Below are positions 1 to 9,331 of a DNA stretch of 64,000 nucleotides, piece by piece. This DNA comes from Rhizobium glycinendophyticum (GTDB lineage Bacteria > Pseudomonadota > Alphaproteobacteria > Rhizobiales > Rhizobiaceae). The notes below the pieces were generated by a model that did not search any database, was not told the DNA's origin, and worked only from the letters and a program-made list of their open reading frames with translations. Position 1 is the stretch's first letter. Every line of letters begins with the position of its first letter. The translations under genes and the position numbers were made by a program. The stretch spans positions 1,612,001 to 1,676,000 of the forward strand of contig NZ_VFYP01000001.1 in assembly GCF_006443685.1 (NCBI RefSeq). Reading direction: 5' to 3'.

Positions 1-293
1 TCGCGATCACCGTTCAACAGCTCGCTGCCGTCAGACATTCGGCACCACGGGAGTTGTGGCGCTGATCGTGCGAGCTCTCGGCCGCAGCAGACTGGGGTTC
101 GGCATCTTGAAGGGCATGGAAAGTTACGAGCTCCCGACCGTATTTTGAGGGCGCGGCATGTTCACACCGTAAATCGCCCTGCTGTCAACCTGTCCGACGG
201 GGTTCACCGCGAATCGAAAATAACAGGAAGAGTGATAGTTAAGCGTAAAGAGCCACGTCTGAGTGACAGTGGCTGACCTGCAAAAGCCTGCAG
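1..293. other. Leading gap, no gene recognised
   Basis: No recognisable gene lies here. On the plus strand one frame stays open from base 2 to a TGA at 146-148, so the last ~48 codons of a gene starting before the window are possible, but the peptide resembles nothing I know. A short inverted repeat (251-256 with 269-274, AGCCAC/GTGGCT, 12-nt loop) lies just beyond the minus-strand operon that ends at 294 and may be a weak terminator. Confidence 0.4.
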
Positions 294-731
294 TCAGCTG
301 TCGTGGGCTTCTTCATGTTCTCCGCCGAAGCCATGCATGCGCAGCGCCCATTGAAGTCCGACGACGCCGCCCTTGATCGGCTGCAGGCTTAGCAGCGAGG
401 CGACCACGCCGATCGGCGCCCAGATGGCAAAATGCACCCAGCCGGGAAGCACGAAGACGAGGTCGGTCGCCATGAAACCGCCGACCAGGACGTGCCCGAG
501 GATGAGGATGACGAGATAGGCGGGGAGATCATCGGCGCGATGGTGGTGGAAGTCTTCGCCGCAGGCCGCGCAGTTGTCGACCACCTTGAGATAGCTGCGA
601 AACAGCTTGCCCTGGCCGCAGTTCGGGCAGCGGTTCAGCATGCCGCGCTTGATCGAACGTCCAAGCGGCCGTTCCACGTCGCTCGCACCGCCGAATTGCA
701 TCGTCACGTCCGTCTGCTTTGCCGTCATCAT
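294..731 (-). CDS. DUF983 family membrane protein
   Basis: A 145-residue protein of the DUF983 family, small alphaproteobacterial inner-membrane proteins of unknown function. A zinc-ribbon-like element comes first (CPNCGQGKLF near residue 35, CAACGEDF near 54), followed by two hydrophobic segments (roughly residues 70-92 and 98-118). A histidine/aspartate stretch (HHHRADD) sits between the ribbon and the first helix. Two adjacent ATG codons open the frame; a GGAG motif lies about 8 nt upstream of the first. The gene starts 22 bp after the rnr stop, so it is the third member of a topA-rnr-DUF983 transcription unit. The family assignment is firm and the role is unknown. Confidence 0.88.
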   Translation of the reverse strand: MMTAKQTDVTMQFGGASDVERPLGRSIKRGMLNRCPNCGQGKLFRSYLKVVDNCAACGEDFHHHRADDLPAYLVILILGHVLVGGFMATDLVFVLPGWVHFAIWAPIGVVASLLSLQPIKGGVVGLQWALRMHGFGGEHEEAHDS

Positions 732-753
732 GTTTCTCCGGGGCGTCGTGATC

Positions 754-3108
754 TCACCGTCTCGATCGCGGCGGCCGTGTGCCGGGCTGTTTTCTGCCCC
801 GACCGCCGGCCTTGTGGAAGGAACGCGCGCCTGCCGGCATCTTGCGCCCTTCGCTCAGCATTTCGAAACGCAGCGCACCGGCGAGCGGGACGGCTTCCAC
901 GAGCCGCACCTCGACGGTGTCGCCGAGCTGATAACCCAATCCAGACTTCTCGCCCGTCAAGGCCTGGTGAGCTTCGTCGTAGATATAGTAGTCCCGTCCG
1001 AGAGTTGAAACCGGGATAAAGCCATCTGCGCCAAATTGCGGCAGGCTGATGAAGAGACCCGACTTCGTGACACCGCCGATCTGCCCCTGGAAATCCTCGC
1101 CAATGCGACCCGCAAGGTGGTGAGCCACCAGCCGGTTGACGGTATCGCGCTCGGCCGCCATCGCACGTCGCTCGAAGGTCGAGATCTCGGCGGCGATGTC
1201 GTCGAGGCTTGCTTCTTCCTCCTGCGTGATCCCGCCTTCACCGAGTCCCAGCGCACCGACCAGCGCGCGGTGCACGATCAAGTCCGCATAACGCCGGATG
1301 GGCGAGGTGAAATGCGCGTATTTCATCAGGTTCAGGCCGAAGTGGCCGATATTGTCGGGGCTGTAGATCGCCTGGCTCTGGCTACGCAACACCATCTCGT
1401 TGACGATGATCTGGTGCGGTGTGCCCTCGGCCTTCGCGAGGATCCCGTTGAACGAGTTCGACCGCATGTTGCCGCCCTTGACCAGCGACATGCCGAGCGT
1501 TGCGAGGAACTCCCGCAGCACCTCCTGCTTGGCGAGTGTCGGCGCATCATGGATGCGGTAGACCAGCTTCTGCCGCTTGGCCTCCAGCGTCTCTGCGGCA
1601 GCCACATTCGCCTGAATCATCATCTCCTCGATCAGCTTGTGCGCATCGAGGCGCTCCGGCACGAAGACGCGGTCAACTGTGCCGTCTTCCTTGAGGATGA
1701 TCTTGCGCTCGGGCATGTCGAGCTCGAGCGGCTGCCGCCGGTCGCGGCCACGCTTAAGGATGGCGTAAGCCCCCCAGAGCGGCTTCAGGATCGGCTCGAG
1801 CAGCGACCCGGCCTTGTCGTCCGGCTGGCCGTCGATCGCCGCCTGTGCCTGCTGATAGGAGAGTTTGGCCGCACTCTTCATCATGATGCGATGGAAAGTA
1901 TGACGCACCTTGCGCCCCTCGGCCGAGAAGACCATGCGCACGGCAAGCGCCGGTCGGTCGACGCCTTCGCGCAGCGAGCAGAGATCGTTGGAGATCCGCT
2001 CCGGCAGCATCGGCACGACGCGGTCCGGGAAATAGACCGAATTGCCGCGCTTCAGAGCCTCACGATCCAGAGCCGATTTCGGCCGCACATAATAGGAGAC
2101 ATCGGCAATCGCGACAGTGACGACCACGCCGCCCGCATTGTCTTCCGCGGTATCCGGTTCCGCATAGACGGCGTCGTCATGGTCCTTGGCATCATGCGGA
2201 TCGATGGTGATCAGCGGCACCTGTCGCCAGTCCTCGCGGTGAGACATGCTGGCGGCCTCCGCGGCTTCGGCCTCTGCGATCACCGACTGCGGGAAGATGT
2301 AGGGAATGCCGTGCGCATGGATGGCGATCATCGAGATCGCCTTCTCCGAGGCGACCGAGCCGACGATGTTCAGCACCCGCGCGCGGGTCAGCCCGAAGCG
2401 GGCCGCACGCGACACCTCGACCTCGACGAGATCGCCGTCCTTGGCCTCGCCGATATCGGCGGCATCGACCTGCATTTCTTCGCCGCGTCGCTCGATCGGC
2501 ATCAGGCGTGCGCCACCGTCGCCCATCATCCTGATCACGCCGAGCACGGCACCGCGCTGGCGGTCAATCACCTTGATCACACGCGCCGTATAGGCAGGGC
2601 CGGACCGGTCCTTGTTGGCGAAGATCTTGGCGAGAACCCGGTCGCCGAGACCACCGACGGGCGCCTTGCCCTTTGAGCGGTCCGAACTCGACTGGCGGAT
2701 CAGCACGGCCGGTGCCGCACCGGCATCCTCAGGCCACTCGGCGGGCCGACCGATCAGCTCGCCGTCCTTGTCGCGGGTGGTGATGTCGAGAACGGTCACC
2801 GGGGGCAGGGCACCCGGCCGCGCCAGCGACTTCCGCGTCTTGTTGACGAGCCCGTCATTTTCCAGCTCGCGCAGCGCCTGCTTCAGTTCCACCCGGGTGT
2901 CGCCCTTCAGCCCGAAGGCCTTGGCGATCTCGCGCTTGGAAGCGCGGTCGGGATTGTCGGTGATGAACTGCAGCAGCACTTCGCGCGACGGTACCTCGCC
3001 ATGGATGATGGCGCCGGTTTCCTTCGCCTTGGCCGCGCCTTCCGCACGCCGGCTCTTGCGGTTGCCGGAGCCGGGGATCTCGGAGGGGTCGCGGAATTTT
3101 CTGCTCAA
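754..3108 (-). CDS. rnr: Ribonuclease R
   Basis: RNase R, a 3'-to-5' processive exoribonuclease of the RNase II family that degrades structured RNA in the cytoplasm. The 784-residue length fits the family. The order is a helix-turn-helix-like N-terminus (about 38-100), cold-shock RNA-binding domains, the RNB catalytic domain, then a C-terminal S1 domain and a basic Arg-rich tail. The RNB signature DPHDAKDHDDAVYAE, around residues 300-314, carries the metal-binding aspartates. The ATG overlaps the topA stop in an ATGA junction, which implies translational coupling. Minus-strand neighbours are topA upstream and the DUF983 gene downstream. Confidence 0.97.
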   Translation of the reverse strand: MSRKFRDPSEIPGSGNRKSRRAEGAAKAKETGAIIHGEVPSREVLLQFITDNPDRASKREIAKAFGLKGDTRVELKQALRELENDGLVNKTRKSLARPGALPPVTVLDITTRDKDGELIGRPAEWPEDAGAAPAVLIRQSSSDRSKGKAPVGGLGDRVLAKIFANKDRSGPAYTARVIKVIDRQRGAVLGVIRMMGDGGARLMPIERRGEEMQVDAADIGEAKDGDLVEVEVSRAARFGLTRARVLNIVGSVASEKAISMIAIHAHGIPYIFPQSVIAEAEAAEAASMSHREDWRQVPLITIDPHDAKDHDDAVYAEPDTAEDNAGGVVVTVAIADVSYYVRPKSALDREALKRGNSVYFPDRVVPMLPERISNDLCSLREGVDRPALAVRMVFSAEGRKVRHTFHRIMMKSAAKLSYQQAQAAIDGQPDDKAGSLLEPILKPLWGAYAILKRGRDRRQPLELDMPERKIILKEDGTVDRVFVPERLDAHKLIEEMMIQANVAAAETLEAKRQKLVYRIHDAPTLAKQEVLREFLATLGMSLVKGGNMRSNSFNGILAKAEGTPHQIIVNEMVLRSQSQAIYSPDNIGHFGLNLMKYAHFTSPIRRYADLIVHRALVGALGLGEGGITQEEEASLDDIAAEISTFERRAMAAERDTVNRLVAHHLAGRIGEDFQGQIGGVTKSGLFISLPQFGADGFIPVSTLGRDYYIYDEAHQALTGEKSGLGYQLGDTVEVRLVEAVPLAGALRFEMLSEGRKMPAGARSFHKAGGRGRKQPGTRPPRSRR

Positions 3109-5801
3109 GTCGCACTCTTTTTCGTTGTTGTCTTGGCCTTGGCCTTGGCCGGCGCCTTCGCCGCGGCCTTTGCCTTCGGTTTTGCTGCAGCCTTCTTCGG
3201 CTTCGCCTCGGTCGCATCGCCGGCCTTCGCCTTGGCGGCCTTGGCCGGAGCCTTCTTCGCCTTCGTCTTGCCGCCGCCGTCCTTGGCCGCGCGCTCGGCG
3301 ATCAGCACCAGGGCTTCCTCGACGCTGACCGTCTGCGGGTCCTTGCCCTTGGGCAGGGTGGCATTCACCTTGCCCCAGTTGACATACGGTCCGAAGCGGC
3401 CGTCACGAACGGTAATCGCGCCGCCGTCCGGATGTTCCCCGAGTTCTTTCAGCGCAACCGCTGCCGTGCGGCCCCTCCCGCCGGGATTAGCCTTCTTCTC
3501 GGCAAGCACGGTCACGGCACGGTTGATGCCGATCGACAGCACGTCCTCGATGCCCTCGAGATTGGCATAGGTCCCGTCATGCAGCACGAACGGTCCGTAG
3601 CGTCCGAGACCGGCCGAGATCATCTTGCCGGTTTCCGGATGCGGGCCGACATCGCGCGGCAGCGACAAGAGCGACAACGCCTTCTCGAAATCGATATCGG
3701 CAGGCGCCCAGCCCTTCGGCAGCGACGAGCGCTTGGCGTCCTTGCCGTCGCCCCGCTGGACGTAAGGCCCGAACCTGCCGGAACGCAGCGTGATCTCCTC
3801 GTCCGTCACCGGATCCTTGCCGAGCGCCTTCGGTTCGTTGCCGGCGGCTTCTGCCTCGGCATTGCCGTCATTGGTCAGCTGGCGGGTGTAATTGCATTCC
3901 GGATAGTTCGAGCAGCCGACGAAGGCGCCGTATTTGCCGAGTTTGAGCGACAGGTTGCCTGTGCCGCAGACCTGGCAGATGCGCGGATCCGATCCGTCTT
4001 CGCGCTTCGGGAAGACCAGCGGCGCCAGAGCCTCGTTCAGCGCGTCGAGCACATTGGTGACGCGCAGTTCCTTGGTGTCTTCGATCTGCGAGAAGAAGTC
4101 GTTCCAGAAGTCGCGAAGCACGTCCTTCCAGTTGAGTTCGCCAGCCGAGATCTTGTCGAGCTTTTCTTCAAGGTCGGCGGTGAAATCGTATTCGACATAC
4201 TTCGTGAAGAAGTTTTCGAGGAAGGCCGTAACCAGCCGTCCCTTGGAATGTGGGATGAGCTTGCGCTTGTCGGTGATCACATATTCGCGGTCGCTGAGTG
4301 TCTTCAGCGTCGCGGCATAGGTCGAGGGACGGCCGATGCCGAGCTCTTCCATCTTCTTGATCAGCGAAGCTTCCGAATAACGCGGCGGCGGCTCGGTAAA
4401 GTGCTGGCTCGAGTTAATCTTGCTCTTGGCCAATGCCTCGCGGGCATTGATCTCCGGCAGGCGACCATCCTCGTCGTCACCATCCTCTGCGGGTTCGCCA
4501 TCTTCGCGCTGGTCGGTATAGGCGGCAATGAAGCCGTCGAAGCGGATCACGGAGCCGACGGCGCGCAAGCCGGCCTTTTCGCCCTTGTTGTCGGCGAGGA
4601 TCTCGACCGTCGTGCGCTCGATTTCCGCCGATGCCATCTGGCTCGCAATGCCGCGCTTCCAGATCAGGTCGTAGAGGCGCTGCTGGTCTGCGTCGAGGAA
4701 ACGGCGAACCTTGTCCGGCGAGCGATTGAAATCGGTCGGGCGAATGGCCTCGTGGGCTTCCTGGGCGTTTTTCGCCTTGGTCGAGTAGAAGCGCGGCTTC
4801 TCCGGCACGTAGCGCGGGCCGAACTGGTCGGCGACCGCGCCGCGAGCAGCCTCGATCGCTTCGGGTGCCATCTGCACGCCATCGGTACGCATATAGGTAA
4901 TGAGACCGACGGTCTCGCCGCCGATGTCGATACCTTCATAAAGCTTCTGCGCGACCTGCATGGTGCGCGAGGCCGAGAAGCCAAGCTTCGAGGACGCAGC
5001 CTGCTGCAGGGTAGATGTGGTGAAGGGAGGCCCCGGATTGCGCTTGACCGGCTTCGCCTCGACGCTGTCGACGGCAAAGGCGGCACCTTCGAGCAGTGCC
5101 TTGATCGCACTGGCCTGCTCGCCATTGGTCACCGAGTTGCGCTGCATGCGCTTGCCCTGATGCGAGACGAGCTTCGCCTCGAATTCGTCGCCGCGCGGCG
5201 TCTTCAAAAGCGCCGAGATATTCCAGTATTCTTCCGCAACGAAGCGTTCGATTTCGGTTTCGCGGTCACAGACGAGCCGCAGCGCCACCGACTGCACGCG
5301 GCCGGCCGAGCGGGCGCCGGGCAGCTTGCGCCACAGAACCGGCGAAAGGTTGAAGCCGACGAGATAGTCCAGGGCCCGGCGCGCGAGATAGGCGTCGACC
5401 AGCGGCGTGTCGATGTCGCGCGGGTTGGCCATGGCGTCGAGCACGGCCTTCTTGGTGATGGCGTTGAAGACGACGCGCTTGACCGGCTTGTCGCCGATCA
5501 CACGCTTCTTCTTCAAGAGATCGAGCACGTGCCAGGAAATCGCTTCCCCTTCACGATCCGGGTCGGTCGCGAGGAACACGCCGTCGGAGGATTTCACTGC
5601 GTCGGCGATGTCCTTCATCCGCTTCTGAGAGGCGGTATCGACCTCCCACAGCATTTCGAAATCCTGGTCCGGAAGCACGGAGCCGTCCTTGGCCGGAAGA
5701 TCACGCACATGGCCGAACGAGGCGAGCACCTTGTATCCCGATCCGAGATACTTGTTGATCGTCTTGGCCTTTGCCGGAGATTCTACGACGACGACATTCA
5801 T
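3105..5801 (-). CDS. topA: DNA topoisomerase I
   Basis: Type IA topoisomerase that relaxes negatively supercoiled DNA. The 898 residues begin with the TOPRIM domain (VVVESPAKAKTINKYLG at residues 4-20; ATDPDREGEA near 79 with the DxDxE metal site). The active-site tyrosine is in GLITYMRTDG (Tyr near residue 303). A C4 zinc finger follows near residue 590 (CQVCGTG then CSNYPEC), then several repeats of the topoisomerase C-terminal type. The last ~50 residues form a Lys/Ala/Pro-rich tail common in high-GC bacteria. It is the first gene of the topA-rnr-DUF983 unit. The window also holds a TopAI-like gene (18359-18616), a family known to target this enzyme in E. coli. Confidence 0.98.
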   Translation of the reverse strand: MNVVVVESPAKAKTINKYLGSGYKVLASFGHVRDLPAKDGSVLPDQDFEMLWEVDTASQKRMKDIADAVKSSDGVFLATDPDREGEAISWHVLDLLKKKRVIGDKPVKRVVFNAITKKAVLDAMANPRDIDTPLVDAYLARRALDYLVGFNLSPVLWRKLPGARSAGRVQSVALRLVCDRETEIERFVAEEYWNISALLKTPRGDEFEAKLVSHQGKRMQRNSVTNGEQASAIKALLEGAAFAVDSVEAKPVKRNPGPPFTTSTLQQAASSKLGFSASRTMQVAQKLYEGIDIGGETVGLITYMRTDGVQMAPEAIEAARGAVADQFGPRYVPEKPRFYSTKAKNAQEAHEAIRPTDFNRSPDKVRRFLDADQQRLYDLIWKRGIASQMASAEIERTTVEILADNKGEKAGLRAVGSVIRFDGFIAAYTDQREDGEPAEDGDDEDGRLPEINAREALAKSKINSSQHFTEPPPRYSEASLIKKMEELGIGRPSTYAATLKTLSDREYVITDKRKLIPHSKGRLVTAFLENFFTKYVEYDFTADLEEKLDKISAGELNWKDVLRDFWNDFFSQIEDTKELRVTNVLDALNEALAPLVFPKREDGSDPRICQVCGTGNLSLKLGKYGAFVGCSNYPECNYTRQLTNDGNAEAEAAGNEPKALGKDPVTDEEITLRSGRFGPYVQRGDGKDAKRSSLPKGWAPADIDFEKALSLLSLPRDVGPHPETGKMISAGLGRYGPFVLHDGTYANLEGIEDVLSIGINRAVTVLAEKKANPGGRGRTAAVALKELGEHPDGGAITVRDGRFGPYVNWGKVNATLPKGKDPQTVSVEEALVLIAERAAKDGGGKTKAKKAPAKAAKAKAGDATEAKPKKAAAKPKAKAAAKAPAKAKAKTTTKKSAT

Positions 5802-6094
5802 ACTTCACTGCACCTTCATCAGTCTTCACAACCGATGGCACCGCGCCACCGCCTTGGAAAACCGACGTTTCGACATGGAGGGCGAAACGCCTGCGGTCAA
5901 GAGGTATGGCCGATTTTCCGAAATTGCAACGTTACACAACCAGGAGGAGATTAACGGAAGATTGCAATCTAGAATAAATGAGCTATTGTATTTGGGGGAT
6001 AAATGGTGAGGGCGCGAATTGTCGTCCTCCACAGCGACGAGCACCGGTCATGGCAAGACAGATAGGCGAGACGAACGGTCGCGGCACCCGCACG

Positions 6095-6283
6095 ATGGAG
6101 AACATCGCATATATACGCCAAATGCTCGGAGAACTTCGTGCCGTCGCGGAAAACGAAGGCGCCGAAATGCTCTGCTACCTGATCGAGATGGCCTATGTTG
6201 AAGCCGGGGATGTGCAGTCCGGACGACGCTCTTTGACCATCTTAAACGGCGAGCGAAACAAATCCCCCCGCATGCCGGTCTAG
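6095..6283 (+). CDS. Small conserved hypothetical protein
   Basis: A short reading frame coding for about 62 residues from ATG 6095 (MENIAYIRQM...); the same frame also has an ATG at 6050 that would give 77 residues. Neither start has a convincing ribosome-binding site. The protein is acidic in its first half (AENEGAEMLCYLIEMAYVEA), probably helical, with a basic C-terminal tail. I believe similar short proteins sit between topA and dprA in other rhizobia, which is why I keep it, but I know no function. Its last 42 bp overlap the 3' end of dprA, which converges on it. Confidence 0.55.
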   Translation: MENIAYIRQMLGELRAVAENEGAEMLCYLIEMAYVEAGDVQSGRRSLTILNGERNKSPRMPV

Positions 6284-7390
6284 CCGCCCGGCAAGATCGA
6301 GTTCCAGCAGCACCAGATAGACAGTAGAGGCTGCAAAGCCGGTGTGGCGAATGATATCGTCGATCTCGACCGGTGTCGGGCCGAGTGCCTGCACGATCGT
6401 CAGTCTTTCGTCGTCATTGGGTGGCGGCGCCATCATACGCTCGGTCCCTTCGTCATCAGGTTCGTCCGCTTCCGGCTGGCTGAACAGGTCCATTTGCGAA
6501 ATTGGTGCCAGCGCCTGCAGCACGTCGAGCGCCCGCGTCGTCACCGTCGCCCCATCCTTCAGCAGGCCGTTGGTTCCCTCGCAGCGGGGATCGAGCGGCG
6601 AGCCGGGCACGGCAAAGACGAGCCGCCCGAATTCACCAGCAAGCCGGGCCGTGATGAGCGAGCCGGAACGTGCGGCGGCTTCGATCACCACAACCCCAAG
6701 TGATATCCCGGCGATCAGCCGGTTGCGTCTTGGAAAATCCCTTGCCCGAGGCTCCCATCCGAACGGCATTTCGGAAACGGAAAGTCCCCGTCCATCGCAG
6801 ATGGCCCGGAGCAGATCGATGTTCTCGGGGGGATACGGCTGATCAAGCCCGCCGGCCATGGCAGCGATCGTGCCAGTCTCGAGGCTCGCTCGATGCGCGG
6901 CAGCGTCTATCCCGCGGGCGAGTCCGGAGACGATGCCGTAACCGGCATTGCCGATCTCGCGCGCCATCATCGCGGCAAATTTGGCGCCGCTGATCGAGGC
7001 GTTGCGCGAGCCGACGATGCCGACGGCAGGCAGGGTGGCAACGGAAAGATCGCCCTTTGCGGCGAGGAGGGGAGGGGCGCCATCGATCTGACGCAGAGCC
7101 GGCGGATAGTCCGGCTCACCGATACCGATGAACCGCGCCCCGAAGCGCCGGGCAATCTCGATCTCGCGCTCGGCCTCGGCGATGGTCGCGATGCGGATGG
7201 AGCGAGCCGATCCGCCACGCCTGGACAGTTCCGGCAAAGCGTCGAGTGCGGCTTCTGCCGTGCCGAAATGATTGATCAGGTCGCGGAAGGTGGCTGGGCC
7301 GACATTGTCGCTGCGGATCAGCCGCAGCCAGGCGATCCTCTGTCGGTCCGTCAGCGCAATCCCTTTTCGTCCTGCGCCGCCTGACCCCAT
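6242..7390 (-). CDS. dprA: DNA-processing protein DprA
   Basis: DprA/Smf, which binds incoming single-stranded DNA and loads RecA during natural transformation; many non-competent bacteria also keep it. The 382 residues contain an N-terminal helical part (about 10-80), the Rossmann-like DNA-binding domain with GSRNASISGAKFAAMMARE near residue 127 and SGLARGIDAAAH, and a C-terminal winged-helix region (about 315-380). The start ATG lies 15 bp after the plsY stop, so plsY and dprA probably form one unit. The 3' end overlaps a small convergent gene. No other competence genes are visible in this window. Confidence 0.95.
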   Translation of the reverse strand: MGSGGAGRKGIALTDRQRIAWLRLIRSDNVGPATFRDLINHFGTAEAALDALPELSRRGGSARSIRIATIAEAEREIEIARRFGARFIGIGEPDYPPALRQIDGAPPLLAAKGDLSVATLPAVGIVGSRNASISGAKFAAMMAREIGNAGYGIVSGLARGIDAAAHRASLETGTIAAMAGGLDQPYPPENIDLLRAICDGRGLSVSEMPFGWEPRARDFPRRNRLIAGISLGVVVIEAAARSGSLITARLAGEFGRLVFAVPGSPLDPRCEGTNGLLKDGATVTTRALDVLQALAPISQMDLFSQPEADEPDDEGTERMMAPPPNDDERLTIVQALGPTPVEIDDIIRHTGFAASTVYLVLLELDLAGRLDRHAGGFVSLAV

Positions 7391-7405
7391 AGCTCCCTTA
7401 GCCCT

Positions 7406-8023
7406 TCAGCCCTTTTGGCCGATTTTGCCCTCTGTCCCTGCGATCAGACGCTCGATATTGGACTTGTGACGCCAATAGGTAATGACGGTCATGGCAGCGG
7501 TGACGAGGGCAGCCTCTTCAACCCCAAGTATCCACAATACAACCGGAATGACAAGTGTGGCGACGAGGGCCGACAAAGACGAGTAGCGGGTCACGAAGGC
7601 GACCGAGAGCCAGGAGACGGCAAAGACCAGTACCATCCAGGGGGCGACGCCGAGCAGCGTGCCAATATAGGTCGCAACACCCTTGCCGCCCTTAAAGCCG
7701 AGCCAGACCGGGAAGAGGTGACCGATGAAGGCGGCAAAGCCTGCGAGCAGTCCGGCATTGTGGCCGAACACCGCCTGGGCGATCAGCGCCGCCGCCGTTG
7801 CCTTCAAAGCGTCGAGCAGCAGCGTGGCGGCCGCCAGTTTCTTGTTACCGGTGCGCAGCACATTGGTCGCGCCGATATTGCCGGACCCGATAGACCGGAG
7901 ATCCCCGAGCCCGGCCATCTTGGTCAAAAGCAGGCCGAAGGGGATCGAGCCCAGGAGATAGCCGAGCGCGAGCACGATGGCGAGATTGGGAAAGCCGAGA
8001 GCGGAATAATCGACGGTAGGCAT
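7406..8023 (-). CDS. plsY: Glycerol-3-phosphate acyltransferase PlsY
   Basis: PlsY transfers the acyl group from acyl-phosphate to glycerol-3-phosphate, the first step of phospholipid synthesis, in the inner membrane. The 205 residues are strongly hydrophobic with about five transmembrane segments. The family motifs are visible: [10 protein letters not shown] near residue 21, [12 protein letters not shown] near residue 47 and [10 protein letters not shown] near residue 110. The gene starts 12 bp downstream of the pyrC-like stop and is followed by dprA 15 bp on, so pyrB-pyrX-plsY-dprA may be transcribed together. Confidence 0.96.
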   Translation of the reverse strand: MPTVDYSALGFPNLAIVLALGYLLGSIPFGLLLTKMAGLGDLRSIGSGNIGATNVLRTGNKKLAAATLLLDALKATAAALIAQAVFGHNAGLLAGFAAFIGHLFPVWLGFKGGKGVATYIGTLLGVAPWMVLVFAVSWLSVAFVTRYSSLSALVATLVIPVVLWILGVEEAALVTAAMTVITYWRHKSNIERLIAGTEGKIGQKG

Positions 8024-8035
8024 CAGTGTCCCCTT

Positions 8036-9331
8036 TTAAGAAAGCGAGTGCACGCAGCGCCCGGCGACGTAAGTCGCAACGGTTCGGCCCGAGAAGCGCG
8101 CATCCTCGAAGGCAGTATTTTTAGACCGCGCCAGCAGGCTGTCGCGCGAGACGAGCCACGGCTCGTCGAGGTCGATAAGCGCGATATCGCCGGCAGCGCC
8201 CGGCTTCAGCGTGCCGCCGGGCAACCCGAAGATCTGCGCCGGCCGAGTCGACATCGCATCGATCAGCCGCATGAGCGGCACCTGGCCGGCGTGATGCAGC
8301 CGCAGCGCGGCCGACAGCATGGTCTCGAGCCCGATCGCGCCGTCCGCCGCCTCGCCGAAGGGCAGGCGTTTGGTGTCGACGTCCTGCGGGTCGTGCGAGG
8401 AGACGATGATGTCGATCTGCCCCTTGGCGAGCGCTTCGACCATCGCCATGCGATCGTCTTCGGAGCGCAGCGGAGGGTAGAGCTTGAAGAAGGTCCGGTA
8501 TTCGCCGATGTCGTTTTCGTTGAGGCTCAGGTGATTGATCGAGATGCCGCAGGTGACCTTGGCGCCGCGCTTGCGCGCCACCTCGATCGCCTCGACCGAT
8601 TCCGGCACGGAGATCTGGGAGGCATGATACTTGGCGCGGGTGAGCCCGGCGATACGCAGGTCGCGCTCGAGTGGGATGATCTCGGTTTCGCGGGGAATGC
8701 CGCCGAGACCGAGCCAGCTTGCCAGCAACCCCTCGTTCATCACGCCATTGGCGGCGAGATATTTCTCCCGCGTTTCGAGCGCGATCACGGCACCGAATTC
8801 GCGCGCATAGGTCATCGCGCGCCTGAGAACCTGCGTGTCGTTCAGGCCATGCCGACCATTGGTGAAGGCGACGGCGCCGGCAAGCTGCAACAGACCCATT
8901 TCGGTCATTTCACCGCTGGTCATGCCCTTGGTCAGGGCCGCTGCCGGGTAGACGTTGACGCAGGCCGTATCGCGGGCCGTCTTCTTGACGAATTCGACCA
9001 ATGCGATGTCGTCGATAACAGGGTCCGTCTCCGGCATCATGATGAAGGAGGTGATCCCCCCGGCCGCCGCCGCGCGGCTCGCAGACGCGATCGTCTCGCG
9101 ATGTTCCGCGCCCGGCTCTCCGACGAAGACGCGTGCATCGACGAGACCCGGAACGGCGACGAGCCCGCGGCAGTGGCGAATGTCAGCGCCCTCTGGTGCC
9201 CCCTGATTCTGGGCATCGGCACCGGATGCGAGGATCAAGCCGTCATGGCCGACAATGATCGTTCCGACCTCGTCGAGACCGCGTGACGGGTCGATGATGC
9301 GGGTATCCTTGAGGACGAGCGGTTTCATCAT
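8036..9331 (-). CDS. pyrX: Dihydroorotase-like protein lacking metal ligands (PyrX/PyrC' type)
   Basis: A 431-residue amidohydrolase-fold protein of the dihydroorotase family, overlapping the pyrB stop by 4 bp. In active enzymes the first strand carries an HxH zinc site followed by REPG; here that place reads [10 protein letters not shown], so both histidines are missing. The region expected to carry the carboxylated lysine reads [11 protein letters not shown] with no lysine. The usual DHAP motif reads SSHDPQD, losing the catalytic aspartate. The protein is therefore probably inactive, like the PyrX/PyrC' chain of Pseudomonas, which is needed to assemble aspartate transcarbamoylase. I infer the same structural role here. 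Annotation pipelines would probably call it dihydroorotase (pyrC); a true PyrC should exist elsewhere. Confidence 0.85.
   Translation of the reverse strand: MMKPLVLKDTRIIDPSRGLDEVGTIIVGHDGLILASGADAQNQGAPEGADIRHCRGLVAVPGLVDARVFVGEPGAEHRETIASASRAAAAGGITSFIMMPETDPVIDDIALVEFVKKTARDTACVNVYPAAALTKGMTSGEMTEMGLLQLAGAVAFTNGRHGLNDTQVLRRAMTYAREFGAVIALETREKYLAANGVMNEGLLASWLGLGGIPRETEIIPLERDLRIAGLTRAKYHASQISVPESVEAIEVARKRGAKVTCGISINHLSLNENDIGEYRTFFKLYPPLRSEDDRMAMVEALAKGQIDIIVSSHDPQDVDTKRLPFGEAADGAIGLETMLSAALRLHHAGQVPLMRLIDAMSTRPAQIFGLPGGTLKPGAAGDIALIDLDEPWLVSRDSLLARSKNTAFEDARFSGRTVATYVAGRCVHSLS

Noticed and set aside
1036..2676. Long plus-strand open frame (546 codons) opposite rnr
   Set aside because: It is the mirror of a GC-rich coding gene; composition is Arg/His/Asp-rich with no recognisable motif, and rnr is certain.
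3432..5954. Plus-strand open frame of 840 codons opposite topA
   Set aside because: Antisense shadow of topA, without domain motifs or a ribosome-binding site.
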